Assembly (NCBI GenBank): GCA_033763575.1
Contig: JANRKF010000028.1
Span: forward strand, 1-39,579
Source of the DNA: JANRKF01 sp033763575
Lineage (GTDB): Bacteria; Pseudomonadota; Alphaproteobacteria; Rickettsiales; SXRF01
Direction: 5' to 3'
Length of the DNA stretch: 39,579 bases
The notes below the pieces were generated by a model that saw only the letters and a program-made list of their open reading frames with translations, was not told the DNA's origin and did no database searches. The position numbers and the translations under genes are program-made. Shown piece by piece: positions 22,146-31,008 of the stretch; position 1 is the stretch's first letter, and every line of letters starts with the position of its first letter.

Positions 22146-23503
22146 GACCGCTTCCCCTCAAACAGCAGCTCTTCCGCAGCCTAGCAAGGCCGATCATCGC
22201 ATCCTTGTTTGCTATTGGAGCGGTGAGCTTTGCGATCGGGTACTATGAAATCGGCCAAACCCATGACACGCAATTGGAGAATGTGGCTGATGTGCTTTGG
22301 ATTTTGACGCAAAAGGAAATCAATGAGCAGCCGGTCGAGCATAGCGATTTGTCAATCTTCACCGAGGAAAATAAAAAAGACCTAGCTAAATATAAAGATT
22401 GGTTAGCATTTCGTATTTGGAAAGACGGCAAATTATTGACGCGTTCGCTTAATGCAAGGCCTGCCAATATCCCTCCCGCTGATAAAGAATTTTCGGATTT
22501 TTACTATAACGATCATAGCTGGCGAGCTTTCGCACTTTACATACCCGAGCACAAAGTGATCGTCGAGGTGGCGGGTGAATATGAAGAGCGGCAAGAATTA
22601 AGCGTCCTGATTCTGTTGGGATTAATGGTGCCACTGTTTCTAGCTTTTCCGGTTGTCATCCTATTAATTCGCAAGGGTATCAACAGCGGCCTGCAAAGTT
22701 TGGATCAGATGACCGGGCAAGTGCAAGAGCGCTCTCCTCTTTACCTAACCAAGCTGCCGACCGAAGGGGTGCCTCCCGATCTATTCCCCTTAGCAGAGGC
22801 TATTAATAACCTGATGACTAAGCTTGAAGCCTCGCTGGAACATGAGCGCCGTTTTACCGACAATGCTGCACATGAATTACGTACACCTCTCGCAATCATC
22901 AAAGCACAGGCTCAAGTTGCTGCCCAGTCGGAGAAATCAAAAGAACGCCAAAAAGCGTTGACCCATTTGCTTTCTGGTGTCGATGGAATGACACGGCTGG
23001 TTGAGCAGCTATTGATTGTTGCTCGGCTTTCTAGTCAGCAGGCGGACATTGGCCTCATTTCTTTAACCGAAACTGTCAGACAAACTGCCGCTGAATTAGC
23101 ACCATTCGCTTTGCAAAAAGATATCACCCTGAGCTTAGAGGGTGATGATTCCATCTGCATCAAGGCTCAGCACGATATGTTGGGTATGCTGGTTCGCAAT
23201 CTCATTGACAACGCAATCAAGTATACGCCAAGCGGTGGCATGGTCATGCTACGCGTCACTACCTTATCAGATAAGGTGGTGCTGGAAGTGACAGATAATG
23301 GGCGCGGTATTCCAACAGATGAGCGCGATAAAGTCTTCGAGCGGTTTTACCGATTGCCGGGTAGCAATGCAGGCGGAAGTGGCTTGGGGCTCTCGATTGT
23401 CAAGATGATTACTAAGCTATTTCAGGCGGATATCGTCTTGGAGTCGCCAGAGGGGCATGCAGGCACATGTATTAAAGTGATTTTTAACCGCTTAATCCAG
23501 TAA
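22142..23503 (+). CDS. Sensor histidine kinase
   Basis: This 453-residue QseC/PmrB-type kinase has TM1 at about 16-36, a periplasmic sensor of about 115 residues, and TM2 at about 153-176. HisKA has the phospho-acceptor His244 in FTDNAAHELRTPLAIIKAQA. The ATPase domain has the N-box LVRNLIDNAIKYTPSGG, G1 DNGRGIPTDERDKVFERFYR and G2 GGSGLGLSIVK. It pairs with the overlapping response regulator. The periplasmic domain shows no recognised ligand motif and few His or Cys residues, so a metal signal is not evident, although the regulated RND pump is of the metal-type family. Confidence 0.92.
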   Translation: MRPLPLKQQLFRSLARPIIASLFAIGAVSFAIGYYEIGQTHDTQLENVADVLWILTQKEINEQPVEHSDLSIFTEENKKDLAKYKDWLAFRIWKDGKLLTRSLNARPANIPPADKEFSDFYYNDHSWRAFALYIPEHKVIVEVAGEYEERQELSVLILLGLMVPLFLAFPVVILLIRKGINSGLQSLDQMTGQVQERSPLYLTKLPTEGVPPDLFPLAEAINNLMTKLEASLEHERRFTDNAAHELRTPLAIIKAQAQVAAQSEKSKERQKALTHLLSGVDGMTRLVEQLLIVARLSSQQADIGLISLTETVRQTAAELAPFALQKDITLSLEGDDSICIKAQHDMLGMLVRNLIDNAIKYTPSGGMVMLRVTTLSDKVVLEVTDNGRGIPTDERDKVFERFYRLPGSNAGGSGLGLSIVKMITKLFQADIVLESPEGHAGTCIKVIFNRLIQ

Positions 23504-23506
23504 CGA

Positions 23507-23525
23507 TTCAGCTACCAATCAGATT
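23507..23525 (+). promoter_or_regulatory. Response-regulator box 1, upstream of the TolC-like gene
   Basis: TTCAGCTACCAATCAGATT, a 19-bp site that begins 4 bases after the kinase stop. It shares TTCAGCT-N3-A(A/G)TCAGATT with sites at 28529 and 30173. The two TCAG cores are 11 bp apart, the usual spacing of OmpR-family direct-repeat half sites. It lies 50 bases before the ATG of the efflux operon. Confidence 0.6.
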
Positions 23526-23575
23526 ACTAGGCTAAGTAGGCAGAGATTTTTAATGTAATTGAAGCGCCTTTCCCC

Positions 23576-24982
23576 ATGAACCACTCAGTCGGCACTTTAT
23601 TTATTGCTAGTATTTTCCTGCTTGCGGGCTGTGCCGACACGCCTCCACCGCCGGATAAGCCTATGCAAACGCCACAGCAATTTACGTCGCGGCGGCTTGA
23701 TAGTGAGGGTGTGAAGCACTTTATCGAAAGCAACAGCAAGATATCGGTGAGACCTTGGCCACTGAAAACTTGGCGCTTCCAACAGCTTAATCTGGCTGCA
23801 TTTTACTATCACCCTGATTTAGACGTGGCACGCGCGCAGAGGGACAGTGTGCGAGCCTCGGAAATCACCGCTGGGCAAATCCCCAACCCTACGCTTGACG
23901 TCGCACCGACCTACGATGAAACAATGACCTATCCTTGGGTGTTGCCGTTTAGCTTGAGCATTCCTATCGAAACCGGCAATAAGCGCGCACTTCGGGTGCA
24001 AAACGCTCATGACCTTTCACAGGTTGCTGAACAACGCATTCTTTCGACCGCATGGATGGTGCGGAATCGTTTGGTAAATGCCCTAATTGACCGATACATC
24101 GCCAACCAATCGGTGATGGTCTATCGCAGTCAAAGTGAGGTTCAAAATGCCATTTCTACGATGTTCGAACAGCGGCAAGCTGCCGGACAATCTTTGAGTT
24201 TAAGCGCCAGTCAGCTGATGATTGGTTATCGCCAAACATTGTTGTTAGAAAAAGACGCTGAAAAACAGCAGGCGGAATCGCAGGTTACTATGGCTTCGGC
24301 GATCGGCGTACCTGTTGAGGCAGTGGCACCTATCAGCATTGACTGGAACGATATTGCCTCGTTTTCCATTCCCCAATCCATGCTAGAGCGCAATATACAT
24401 GAGCAGGTGTTGAAACAGCATGCTGATCTGATGGCCGCGCTCGCCGAATATACGGCAGCGCATTCCGCTTTACAGCTAGAGCTTGCGAAGCAGATACCGG
24501 ATATCAATATCGGGCCGGGTTATGAATGGAACAAAGAAGGCGAGAAATACGTTCTAGGCTTTTCCATTACGTTGCCAGTCTTCAATAACAATGAAGGGGC
24601 CATTGCGGAAGCGACGGCTAAACGCAACGAAGCAGCCGAGCGCTTTAACGCGCTGCAGGCTAAAATTATCGGCGATATTCAATTAGCCCAGGCCAGCTAT
24701 CGAGCAGGGCGTGAAAAACTTAAAACCGCCGAAGAATTATTGGGCGCTCAAAAAACAAAGCTCTCACGGTTGACCGGACAACTCGGTCAAGGTGATGCGG
24801 CCAAACTACCGTTGCTGCTCGCCCGTTCGGAGATTGAAGCTGCCGCTGCCACCCGCATGGAAGCCATTGGGCAATTATTGAAAGCCAAGGCTGCGCTAGA
24901 ATTCGCAACAGAAACACCGCTTTTTGGCACGTCCGTTGATGCTACAGTAACAGTTAGCACACCAAAACGGGAGAAGCCATAA
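23576..24982 (+). CDS. TolC-family outer membrane efflux lipoprotein (CzcC-like)
   Basis: The 468-residue protein has a lipoprotein signal (MNHSVGTLFIASIFLLAGCA, lipobox LLAG-Cys) and two outer-membrane efflux repeats: LNLAAFYYHPDLDVARAQRD with PNPTLDVAPTYDE, then YTAAHSALQLELAKQIPDIN with IGPGYEWNKEGEKYVLGFSI. PVFNNNEGAIAEATAKRNEA is the typical second-repeat segment of CzcC/CusC-like proteins. It forms the outer-membrane channel for the RND pump encoded downstream. Its stop overlaps the next ATG by one base (TAATG). Regulation by the adjacent two-component system is inferred from box 1. Confidence 0.9.
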   Translation: MNHSVGTLFIASIFLLAGCADTPPPPDKPMQTPQQFTSRRLDSEGVKHFIESNSKISVRPWPLKTWRFQQLNLAAFYYHPDLDVARAQRDSVRASEITAGQIPNPTLDVAPTYDETMTYPWVLPFSLSIPIETGNKRALRVQNAHDLSQVAEQRILSTAWMVRNRLVNALIDRYIANQSVMVYRSQSEVQNAISTMFEQRQAAGQSLSLSASQLMIGYRQTLLLEKDAEKQQAESQVTMASAIGVPVEAVAPISIDWNDIASFSIPQSMLERNIHEQVLKQHADLMAALAEYTAAHSALQLELAKQIPDINIGPGYEWNKEGEKYVLGFSITLPVFNNNEGAIAEATAKRNEAAERFNALQAKIIGDIQLAQASYRAGREKLKTAEELLGAQKTKLSRLTGQLGQGDAAKLPLLLARSEIEAAAATRMEAIGQLLKAKAALEFATETPLFGTSVDATVTVSTPKREKP

Positions 24983-25414
24983 TGCGCTCTTTGCTTTTCC
25001 TATCGATAATTTTGATGACCAGCTACTTGCTGTGGAATGGCGTGCATCGCTTGCGTGGCGCAGAAGAAAAACAGGAGCAATCGCTTCAGGAAACGCGAAT
25101 CAAAGATGGAAATATTGTGCTGGATGAGGAAGTATTTACTCAATCAGGCCTTACCACCACGACAGCAGATGAAGAAAAATAAGCAAATTACTGTGCCGGC
25201 CAACGCTGTCGTCTGGTGGGATGACAAAGCATGGGTTTATGTTGAAAAAGGCAGCTATGTTTTTGTTCGCACGCCGGTGGAGATTACGAAAACGCTAGAA
25301 AATGGGGCTTATACCGTCACTGGCATTGCGTCTTCGGACGTGGTGGTAACGACGGGGGTGCAGTTGCTGCTTTCTGAGGAAATGCGCGGCAATATGCATA
25401 TGGAGGATGACTAA
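24982..25414 (+). pseudogene. RND periplasmic adaptor (membrane fusion protein), internally deleted and split
   Basis: Two overlapping frames carry the two ends of one adaptor. Frame A (24982-25182, 66 aa) has a membrane anchor MRSLLFLSIILMTSYLLWNG and the start of the first domain, GNIVLDEEVFTQSGLTTTTA. Frame B (ATG 25169 to 25414, 81 aa) has the C-terminal membrane-proximal domain: ITVPANAVVWWDDKAWVYVE, TVTGIASSDVVVTTGVQLLL and SEE. Usual adaptors of this type are 300-400 residues; the lipoyl, hairpin and beta-barrel parts are missing and frame B is +1 relative to A. Either a deletion with frameshift destroyed the gene, or two small proteins are made, the second from a coupled ATG without a ribosome site. 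Confidence 0.65.
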
Positions 25415-25417
25415 CCC

Positions 25418-28400
25418 ATGTTGACACGCATCGTCCGCTTCTCTTTGCAATTTCGTTGGGTAGTGCTCTGCGCTGCCTTGCTGGTGCTGTGTTATGGTTT
25501 TTATATGCTGACCAAGGCGCAGTATGATGTGTTTCCCGAATTCGCGCCACCGCAAGTAGCTATCCAGACCGAAGCGCCGGGCTTATCGCCGGAACAAGTG
25601 GAAGCACTGGTCACGCAGCCCGTAGAAACCGCAATCAATGGCGTACCCGGAATCGAATCCCTTCGCTCCTCTTCGATTCAAGGGCTTTCAGTTATTAAAG
25701 TTACCTTTGATGTCGGCAGCGATATTTACCGTGATCGACAAGCGGTAACCGAACGTTTGGCGACCTTGGGCGGACAATTACCGCAAGGTATTAAAGCACC
25801 CATTATGACGCCATTGACATCTTCCACTAGTGTCGTTCTGGCGTTTGGCCTTACTTCCGATACGCTTTCGTTAATGCAGTTGCGCACGCAGGCAGATTGG
25901 GTGGTGAAGCAACGCCTACTCGCCGTTCCCGGTGTAGCAAAAGTCACGGTGTTCGGTGGCGATGTACGTCAGCTGCAAATTCAGCTACTGCCGGATAAAC
26001 TGCGCTATTATAATCTTGCGCTCGATGACGTGATCGCAGTGGCGCAAAAAGCCACCAACGTGCTGGGGGCTGGATTCATCGACACCGCCAATCAACGGAT
26101 TACGCTGCAAACCGAAGGGCAAGCCGATACCGCTGAAAAGCTGGCTAAAACCGTGCTGCTACGCGGTAGTGGGGAGTTGGTGGATTTAAATATCACCCTA
26201 GGCGACATAGCGATTATACAAGAGGCACCGGAACCGCCTGCTGGACGCGCTTCCGTAATGGGCAAAAATGGAGTGATTATCTCCATTTCCTCGCAATACG
26301 GCGCGAATACGCTGGAAGTTACACAGCAGGCAGAAAAAGCCATTGCCGAATTGAAACCAGCGCTGGAAGGGCAAGGCATTACCGTATCGGATGCAACCTT
26401 CCGCCCTGCCAACTTTGTGGAAACGGCGATCGGCAGCGTGAAGTCTGCATTGATGCTTGGTGCGGTGTTAGTGGTAATGGTTTTGTTTGTTTTCCTTAGA
26501 CACACCCGCAGCGCATTGATTTCCGCAACGGCCATTCCTTTGTCGCTGGTGACCGCCGCCGCCGTTTTAAGCCATTTCGGCTATAGCTTGAACACCATGA
26601 CGCTAGGAGGCTTGGCGATTGCCATTGGTGGCGTGGTGGATGATGCCGTGATTGGCATCGAAAACGTGCTCAGGCGTTTGCGCGAAAATAGCCTCAGCGA
26701 TCTGCCACGCTCGCGCTTGAGCGTTATCCTCGATGCTTCAGTGGAAGTACGCACGCCGGTGGTATTCGCTAGCATCGCCATCATTCTGGTATTCGTGCCG
26801 GTATTGACCATGAGTGGTTTAGGCGGCAGGTTATTCGCACCGCTTGGCATCGCACATAGCATCGCCATTTTGATGTCGCTGGTGGTGGCGCTGACCGTCA
26901 CGCCTGCGCTTTGCATGATTTTTTTGCGCGATAAGGATACTGCCAGCCACGAGCCGCACTATGTGACGTGGCTGAAACGCGCCTATACCGGCAGGTTGGA
27001 TCGCGTTGAGCGCTCGCCCACCATTCTGTTGCTATTCGTAGGCTTACTCACATTGGGAAGCCTCGTTACCGTACCTTTTCTGAAAAGTGAGTTTATTCCC
27101 GAACTGCGTGAGGGGCATTTCATCGTACACATGTCGGCGATTCCCGGCACTTCACTAGATGAATCCATCCGGATCGGCAACCGTGTAACCGACGCATTAA
27201 AGCAATACCCTTTTGTGCGTTCAATCACCCAACAAGCAGGCCGGGCAGAACTGGCTGATGATACATGGGGAACGCATTACAGTGAGTTCGATGTCGATTT
27301 GAAGCCCCTATCGGGCGAAGAAATGGAGCAAGCCGAAGCGCAATTGAATAAGGCGCTGGATAAATTCATCGGCGTTCACTTTTCTGTAAAAACCTTTTTG
27401 ACCGAACGCGTTGAGGAAACAATCTCTGGCTATACCGCAGGTGTCGCGCTCAATATTTATGGCCCCAATCTCAATGATCTTGATAAAGCGGCAAGTGACG
27501 TGCTGTCGATCCTGCAATCAATGCAAGGTGCGGCGAATGTGCAACCGCAATCTCCTCCCGGCACACCCCAGCTTTCCATCCGCTTGCGTTGGAATGATCT
27601 TCAATATTGGGGCTTTGATGCGACAGATGTGCTGAATGCTGTACGCATCGCTTATCAAGGCGAAAGCATTGCCCAGATTTATGAAGGAAATCGGGTCACT
27701 GACGTATCGGTAATTTTAGCGCCCGATGTACGCAAAAGCATATCACAATTAAGAAGTCTGCCGCTTCGGGCGCCCTCGGGGGCGTATGCGCGGTTGGAGC
27801 AGCTGGCTGATGTCACCGAAACATCCGGACGCTATGTGGTCTTGCGCGACAGCGCCCAGCGCGTTCAAACCATAACTTTCGATGTTACCGGCAAAGAGGA
27901 GAAGGCTTTTATTGATGAGGCACAGAAGCAAATTAAGGAAAAGGTACAGCTCCCTCCCGGCACCTATATTTCCTTCGCCAGTACAGCAGAAGCACAGGCG
28001 CAGTCGCGGCGGGATTTGATGTTGAATAGCCTGATGACCGCCATCGCCATCGTTGCGTTGCTTTCTATCGTCATGGGCAATCGCAACAATCTTTTGCTGG
28101 TGTTAGCAAATCTACCTTTTGCGTTGGTAGGCGGCGTCTTGTCGGTAGTTATGAGCGGGGGGATACTTTCCCTCGGTGCGTTGGTAGGGTTTGTGACGCT
28201 ATTTGGGATCACTTTGCGCAACTCGGTGATGATGATCGCCCATTACGAGCATCTTGTCAGCGAAGAAGGTCATCCATGGAACTTGCAAACTGCTTTACTC
28301 GGTGCGTCAGAACGCTTGCTTCCTATCGTGATGACGGCACTGGTTACTGCGCTCGGGTTATTGCCGCTCGCGCTGGGTAGCGGCGATCCGGGCCGTGAAA

Positions 28401-28522
28401 TCGAGGGGCCGATGGCGATTGTCATTTTAGGCGGACTGATAACCTCAACCGCACTCAATTTGCTTGTATTACCCACATTAGCCTTACGCTACGGAAAATT
28501 CGGACAACGAGCCGAAGAATAG
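25418..28522 (+). CDS. CusA/CzcA-type RND efflux transporter
   Basis: The 1034-residue inner-membrane proton/substrate antiporter is full length, with twelve TM segments in the RND order. Markers are AQYDVFPEFAPPQVAIQTEA, GLSPEQVEALVTQPVETAIN, GVPGIESLRSSSIQGLSVIK, the TM4 motif GGLAIAIGGVVDDAVIGIEN and VVFASIAIILVFVPVLTMSG (family motif after TM6), with a second periplasmic half from FLKSEFIPELREGHFIVHMS. The Asp pair in TM4 fits the heavy-metal (HME) branch. It begins 3 bases after the adaptor remnant, and the ribosome site GGAGG is inside it. With a defective adaptor the pump may use another adaptor or be idle. Confidence 0.93.
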   Translation: MLTRIVRFSLQFRWVVLCAALLVLCYGFYMLTKAQYDVFPEFAPPQVAIQTEAPGLSPEQVEALVTQPVETAINGVPGIESLRSSSIQGLSVIKVTFDVGSDIYRDRQAVTERLATLGGQLPQGIKAPIMTPLTSSTSVVLAFGLTSDTLSLMQLRTQADWVVKQRLLAVPGVAKVTVFGGDVRQLQIQLLPDKLRYYNLALDDVIAVAQKATNVLGAGFIDTANQRITLQTEGQADTAEKLAKTVLLRGSGELVDLNITLGDIAIIQEAPEPPAGRASVMGKNGVIISISSQYGANTLEVTQQAEKAIAELKPALEGQGITVSDATFRPANFVETAIGSVKSALMLGAVLVVMVLFVFLRHTRSALISATAIPLSLVTAAAVLSHFGYSLNTMTLGGLAIAIGGVVDDAVIGIENVLRRLRENSLSDLPRSRLSVILDASVEVRTPVVFASIAIILVFVPVLTMSGLGGRLFAPLGIAHSIAILMSLVVALTVTPALCMIFLRDKDTASHEPHYVTWLKRAYTGRLDRVERSPTILLLFVGLLTLGSLVTVPFLKSEFIPELREGHFIVHMSAIPGTSLDESIRIGNRVTDALKQYPFVRSITQQAGRAELADDTWGTHYSEFDVDLKPLSGEEMEQAEAQLNKALDKFIGVHFSVKTFLTERVEETISGYTAGVALNIYGPNLNDLDKAASDVLSILQSMQGAANVQPQSPPGTPQLSIRLRWNDLQYWGFDATDVLNAVRIAYQGESIAQIYEGNRVTDVSVILAPDVRKSISQLRSLPLRAPSGAYARLEQLADVTETSGRYVVLRDSAQRVQTITFDVTGKEEKAFIDEAQKQIKEKVQLPPGTYISFASTAEAQAQSRRDLMLNSLMTAIAIVALLSIVMGNRNNLLLVLANLPFALVGGVLSVVMSGGILSLGALVGFVTLFGITLRNSVMMIAHYEHLVSEEGHPWNLQTALLGASERLLPIVMTALVTALGLLPLALGSGDPGREIEGPMAIVILGGLITSTALNLLVLPTLALRYGKFGQRAEE

Positions 28523-28528
28523 CGGCCA

Positions 28529-28547
28529 TTCAGCTTTCAGTCAGATT
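28529..28547 (+). promoter_or_regulatory. Response-regulator box 2, upstream of the porin gene
   Basis: TTCAGCTTTCAGTCAGATT, directly after the RND stop codon (28520-28522), with 11-bp spacing of the two TCAG cores as in boxes 1 and 3. The porin start region begins 20-50 bases downstream. Confidence 0.6.
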
Positions 28548-28600
28548 CGTCTGTTAAGGCCCACACGTTATGAACCGACTGTGTATTGGGGCCACAAGCA

Positions 28601-29758
28601 GTGCAATCCTATTACTATTCTCGCATTACTATCCTCGGCGGCCTGATCCTCACATGCGGGCTTACACATGCTGCTTGCGCTGAAATCGTTCTCGATAAGG
28701 AAAAGCAATTTTCTGTCTACGGTGATCTGCGGTTACGCATGGAATCGGATTTTGATGGTGAAACCGCTACGGGCGCTTCAGTGAATGATCGCACTCGTGC
28801 GCGCATTCGCGCACGCACCGGCTTAAAATATACGCCAAATGATTGGTTGACGTTCGATACGCGCGTGCGTACCGGCTCCAATGCCAGTCATCAATCGCCT
28901 CATATTACCATTTATGATTTTAACGACAATCCCACAGGCGATGCGGATATCAATTTGGACAAATGGTATGTCGGCGCAAAAAAGGATAATTGGTGGGCGT
29001 GGGCGGGCCGCAACAGCTTTCCTTTCTGGAGTCAGGACGAAATCTTTTGGGATGAAGATGCTACGCTTTTAGGCGCAGCAGCAGGTGCTTCACATGTGTT
29101 TGAAGGTATAGGCACCGTATCTACCAGCGCCGGTTATTTTGCGCTTCCGGTCGGTATGCGAGCGTATAGCGGTCATCTGGCCGCAGGGGAGCTGGTGTAT
29201 TCCAAGAAGATTGATGATGTTACTTACAGTCTTGGCGGCGATCTTTTTAATTTTCAGCCCAACCGTGGTGATAGCGACGCATCAAAATTACTAAATGGTA
29301 ACGGCTCTCGTAAATATACCATTGCCACCCTCAATGCCAAAAGTGAATGGAGGATGCGAGATATACCGCTTACGGCGGAAATGGATCTGCTACATAATTT
29401 GCAAGACTACTCAGCTACTGATTCTGATGCCTTTACCGCACAAAATCACAATCAGCGTGACGGCTATGTCTTTTCATTCAAAGCAGGTGATACGGACAAG
29501 CAAGGTCATTGGTTGGCTGCATACTATTATGCACATATCGAGACATTTGCGGTCAATAGTTCGTATGCGCAGGACGAATGGGTGCGTTGGGGATCGGGCG
29601 GAGAAACTCGCTCCAGCAATATGCAGGGACACCAATTCAACGTGGGCTACGCCATCTCTGACAATCTTGACGTACTGGCTCGCCTCTACCTTGCCGAAGC
29701 GATCACAACGCAAGAGCGCAATGACCGCTTTCGTGTCGATCTAAATTATAAATTTTAG
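28601..29758 (+). CDS. Putative outer-membrane porin
   Basis: About 385 residues with a signal peptide (SRITILGGLILTCGLTHAAC) and then a beta-barrel-like sequence: FSVYGDLRLRMESDFDG, RTRARIRARTGLKYTPNDWL, DKWYVGAKKDNWWAWAGRNS and an end RFRVDLNYKF with a C-terminal Phe. These fit the putative-porin family of alternating aromatic strands. The start is unclear. GTG 28601 gives a short signal peptide and TTG 28586 is another option. In a different frame ATG 28570 encodes a good signal-peptide start (MNRLCIGATSSAILLLFS) but stops soon after, which suggests a past frameshift. Box 2 lies just upstream. Confidence 0.75.
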   Translation: MQSYYYSRITILGGLILTCGLTHAACAEIVLDKEKQFSVYGDLRLRMESDFDGETATGASVNDRTRARIRARTGLKYTPNDWLTFDTRVRTGSNASHQSPHITIYDFNDNPTGDADINLDKWYVGAKKDNWWAWAGRNSFPFWSQDEIFWDEDATLLGAAAGASHVFEGIGTVSTSAGYFALPVGMRAYSGHLAAGELVYSKKIDDVTYSLGGDLFNFQPNRGDSDASKLLNGNGSRKYTIATLNAKSEWRMRDIPLTAEMDLLHNLQDYSATDSDAFTAQNHNQRDGYVFSFKAGDTDKQGHWLAAYYYAHIETFAVNSSYAQDEWVRWGSGGETRSSNMQGHQFNVGYAISDNLDVLARLYLAEAITTQERNDRFRVDLNYKF

Positions 29759-29794
29759 CAGTCTTTAGAAAATTTAATGGAAGGATACCATGTT

Positions 29795-30109
29795 ATGAAA
29801 CATCTAATTTTAGTAGCGTTTACCATCACTTCTATCGCTTCATCCGCATGGGCAGATGACAGCGAAGTAAAGGGACAGAATGCCTTAACACGAGCCATTG
29901 TCGAGCCACTTTCCGGCATTCTCACTCCGGTGCCTAACCCTAAAACTACCCCATGCTACAGTGCTGTTGATTGCCGCGAAAAGGGCCGCGATTTAATAAC
30001 GGTATGGCAAGTAAACCATACCACAGACTTTGGCCCTAAAGATTATCCGCAGCGTTGTTATATACCTGGGGAGAATGGGAAGTACGTATACTCAGCAGCT
30101 GCGTGTTGA
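29795..30109 (+). CDS. Small secreted protein with four cysteines
   Basis: A 104-residue protein with signal peptide MKHLILVAFTITSIASSAWA and a mature part containing TPCYSAVDCREKG, PQRCYIPGENGKY and a C-terminal AAC. The four Cys residues suggest two disulfide bonds in the periplasm. No family is recognised. GGAAGGA lies 8 bases before the ATG at 29795; an upstream in-frame ATG at 29777 overlaps that site. It lies 36 bases after the porin stop and is probably co-transcribed, so it may act in the same envelope response. Confidence 0.65.
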   Translation: MKHLILVAFTITSIASSAWADDSEVKGQNALTRAIVEPLSGILTPVPNPKTTPCYSAVDCREKGRDLITVWQVNHTTDFGPKDYPQRCYIPGENGKYVYSAAAC

Positions 30110-30172
30110 ACGGCATAAAAGTTAATAGAGCCTTTATCAAAAAAAGGGGGCTGAGGTGATCTTGATAATGTG

Positions 30173-30191
30173 TTCAGCTTCTAATCAGATT
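30173..30191 (+). promoter_or_regulatory. Response-regulator box 3, upstream of the methyltransferase gene
   Basis: TTCAGCTTCTAATCAGATT in the 149-base gap between the secreted-protein gene and the ICMT gene. Here the repeat extends to TCAGCTTC / TCAGATTC, two 8-mers differing at one base and spaced 11 bp apart. It matches boxes 1 and 2 at all fixed positions. Confidence 0.6.
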
Positions 30192-30258
30192 CGCCTGCTT
30201 TAGCTTTGTGAAAGTTTATTAATTTACAACATTGGCCGGGCATTTGGAGATAAAAGGA

Positions 30259-31002
30259 ATGGCATTAATTCAAGAGCTTGAAGTCCAAGGAAATTGGCTA
30301 TTTCGTCGGCGTGGAACCTTACCTTATGTGATGTTGCCGCTGCTGGCATCTGCGATGATATTTAATCATCCATCAGGATTGTTATTTTCGGAAACCATGG
30401 AGCATCTTTGGCTTGGATTTTCAGCTGCTGTCAGCGCAACAGGAATTATCATTCGTGCTCTTGTTATCGGCTATGTGCCGAGCACGACATCAGGGCGTAA
30501 TACAAAAAGCCAAGTGGCATCCCGCGTCAATCAATATGGACTCTATTCCATTGTTCGCCACCCGCTCTATTTGGGGAATTTTTTGGTTGCTTTTGGTCTT
30601 GCGCTATTAACAGCCAGATACTGGTTCATTCTAGTTTTTTGCCTTCTTTACGCGCTTTATTACGAACGTATCATGATGGCTGAAGAAGCATTTCTGCACG
30701 AGAAGTTTGGTGAAGAATACGATGCCTGGGCTTGTCGAACTCCGGCTTTTATCCCAGCTTTTTTAAAGTGGAAAAACTACGACATGAAATTTTCATGGAA
30801 AATAGTGCTGCGCCGTGAATATCCGGGATTACTCGTCGTTGTATCAGGATTTTTACTGCTCAATTGGACACAAGAATTTCTTCTCGACCGTCAGCCGATA
30901 GATATCACGGTGAAGTATTTTTTCATTACAACACTAGTGGTGGTTCTATTGCTGCGTTTTCTGAAAAAGAAAACCAACGTACTGGATACACCGGGACGGT
31001 AA
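30259..31002 (+). CDS. Isoprenylcysteine carboxyl methyltransferase (ICMT)-like membrane protein
   Basis: A 247-residue protein with about five to six membrane spans and the ICMT/PEMT signature: VNQYGLYSIVRHPLYLGNFL, then ALYYERIMMAEEAFLHEKFG and EEYDAWACRTPAFIP. RHPLY and the E....FG..Y..W segment bind S-adenosylmethionine in this superfamily. Bacterial members methylate lipids or other membrane substrates, most uncharacterised. GGAG lies about 10 bases before the ATG at 30259; a TTG at 30232 is a less likely start. It is followed after 6 bases by a phosphatase gene. Confidence 0.82.
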   Translation: MALIQELEVQGNWLFRRRGTLPYVMLPLLASAMIFNHPSGLLFSETMEHLWLGFSAAVSATGIIIRALVIGYVPSTTSGRNTKSQVASRVNQYGLYSIVRHPLYLGNFLVAFGLALLTARYWFILVFCLLYALYYERIMMAEEAFLHEKFGEEYDAWACRTPAFIPAFLKWKNYDMKFSWKIVLRREYPGLLVVVSGFLLLNWTQEFLLDRQPIDITVKYFFITTLVVVLLLRFLKKKTNVLDTPGR

Positions 31003-31008
31003 TTTCAG

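Noticed and set aside
25160..25185. Programmed +1 frameshift joining the two adaptor frames
   Set aside because: The site (GAA GAA AAA TAA) is A-rich but matches no known +1 shift signal, and the middle of the protein is missing anyway. Decay is the simpler reading.
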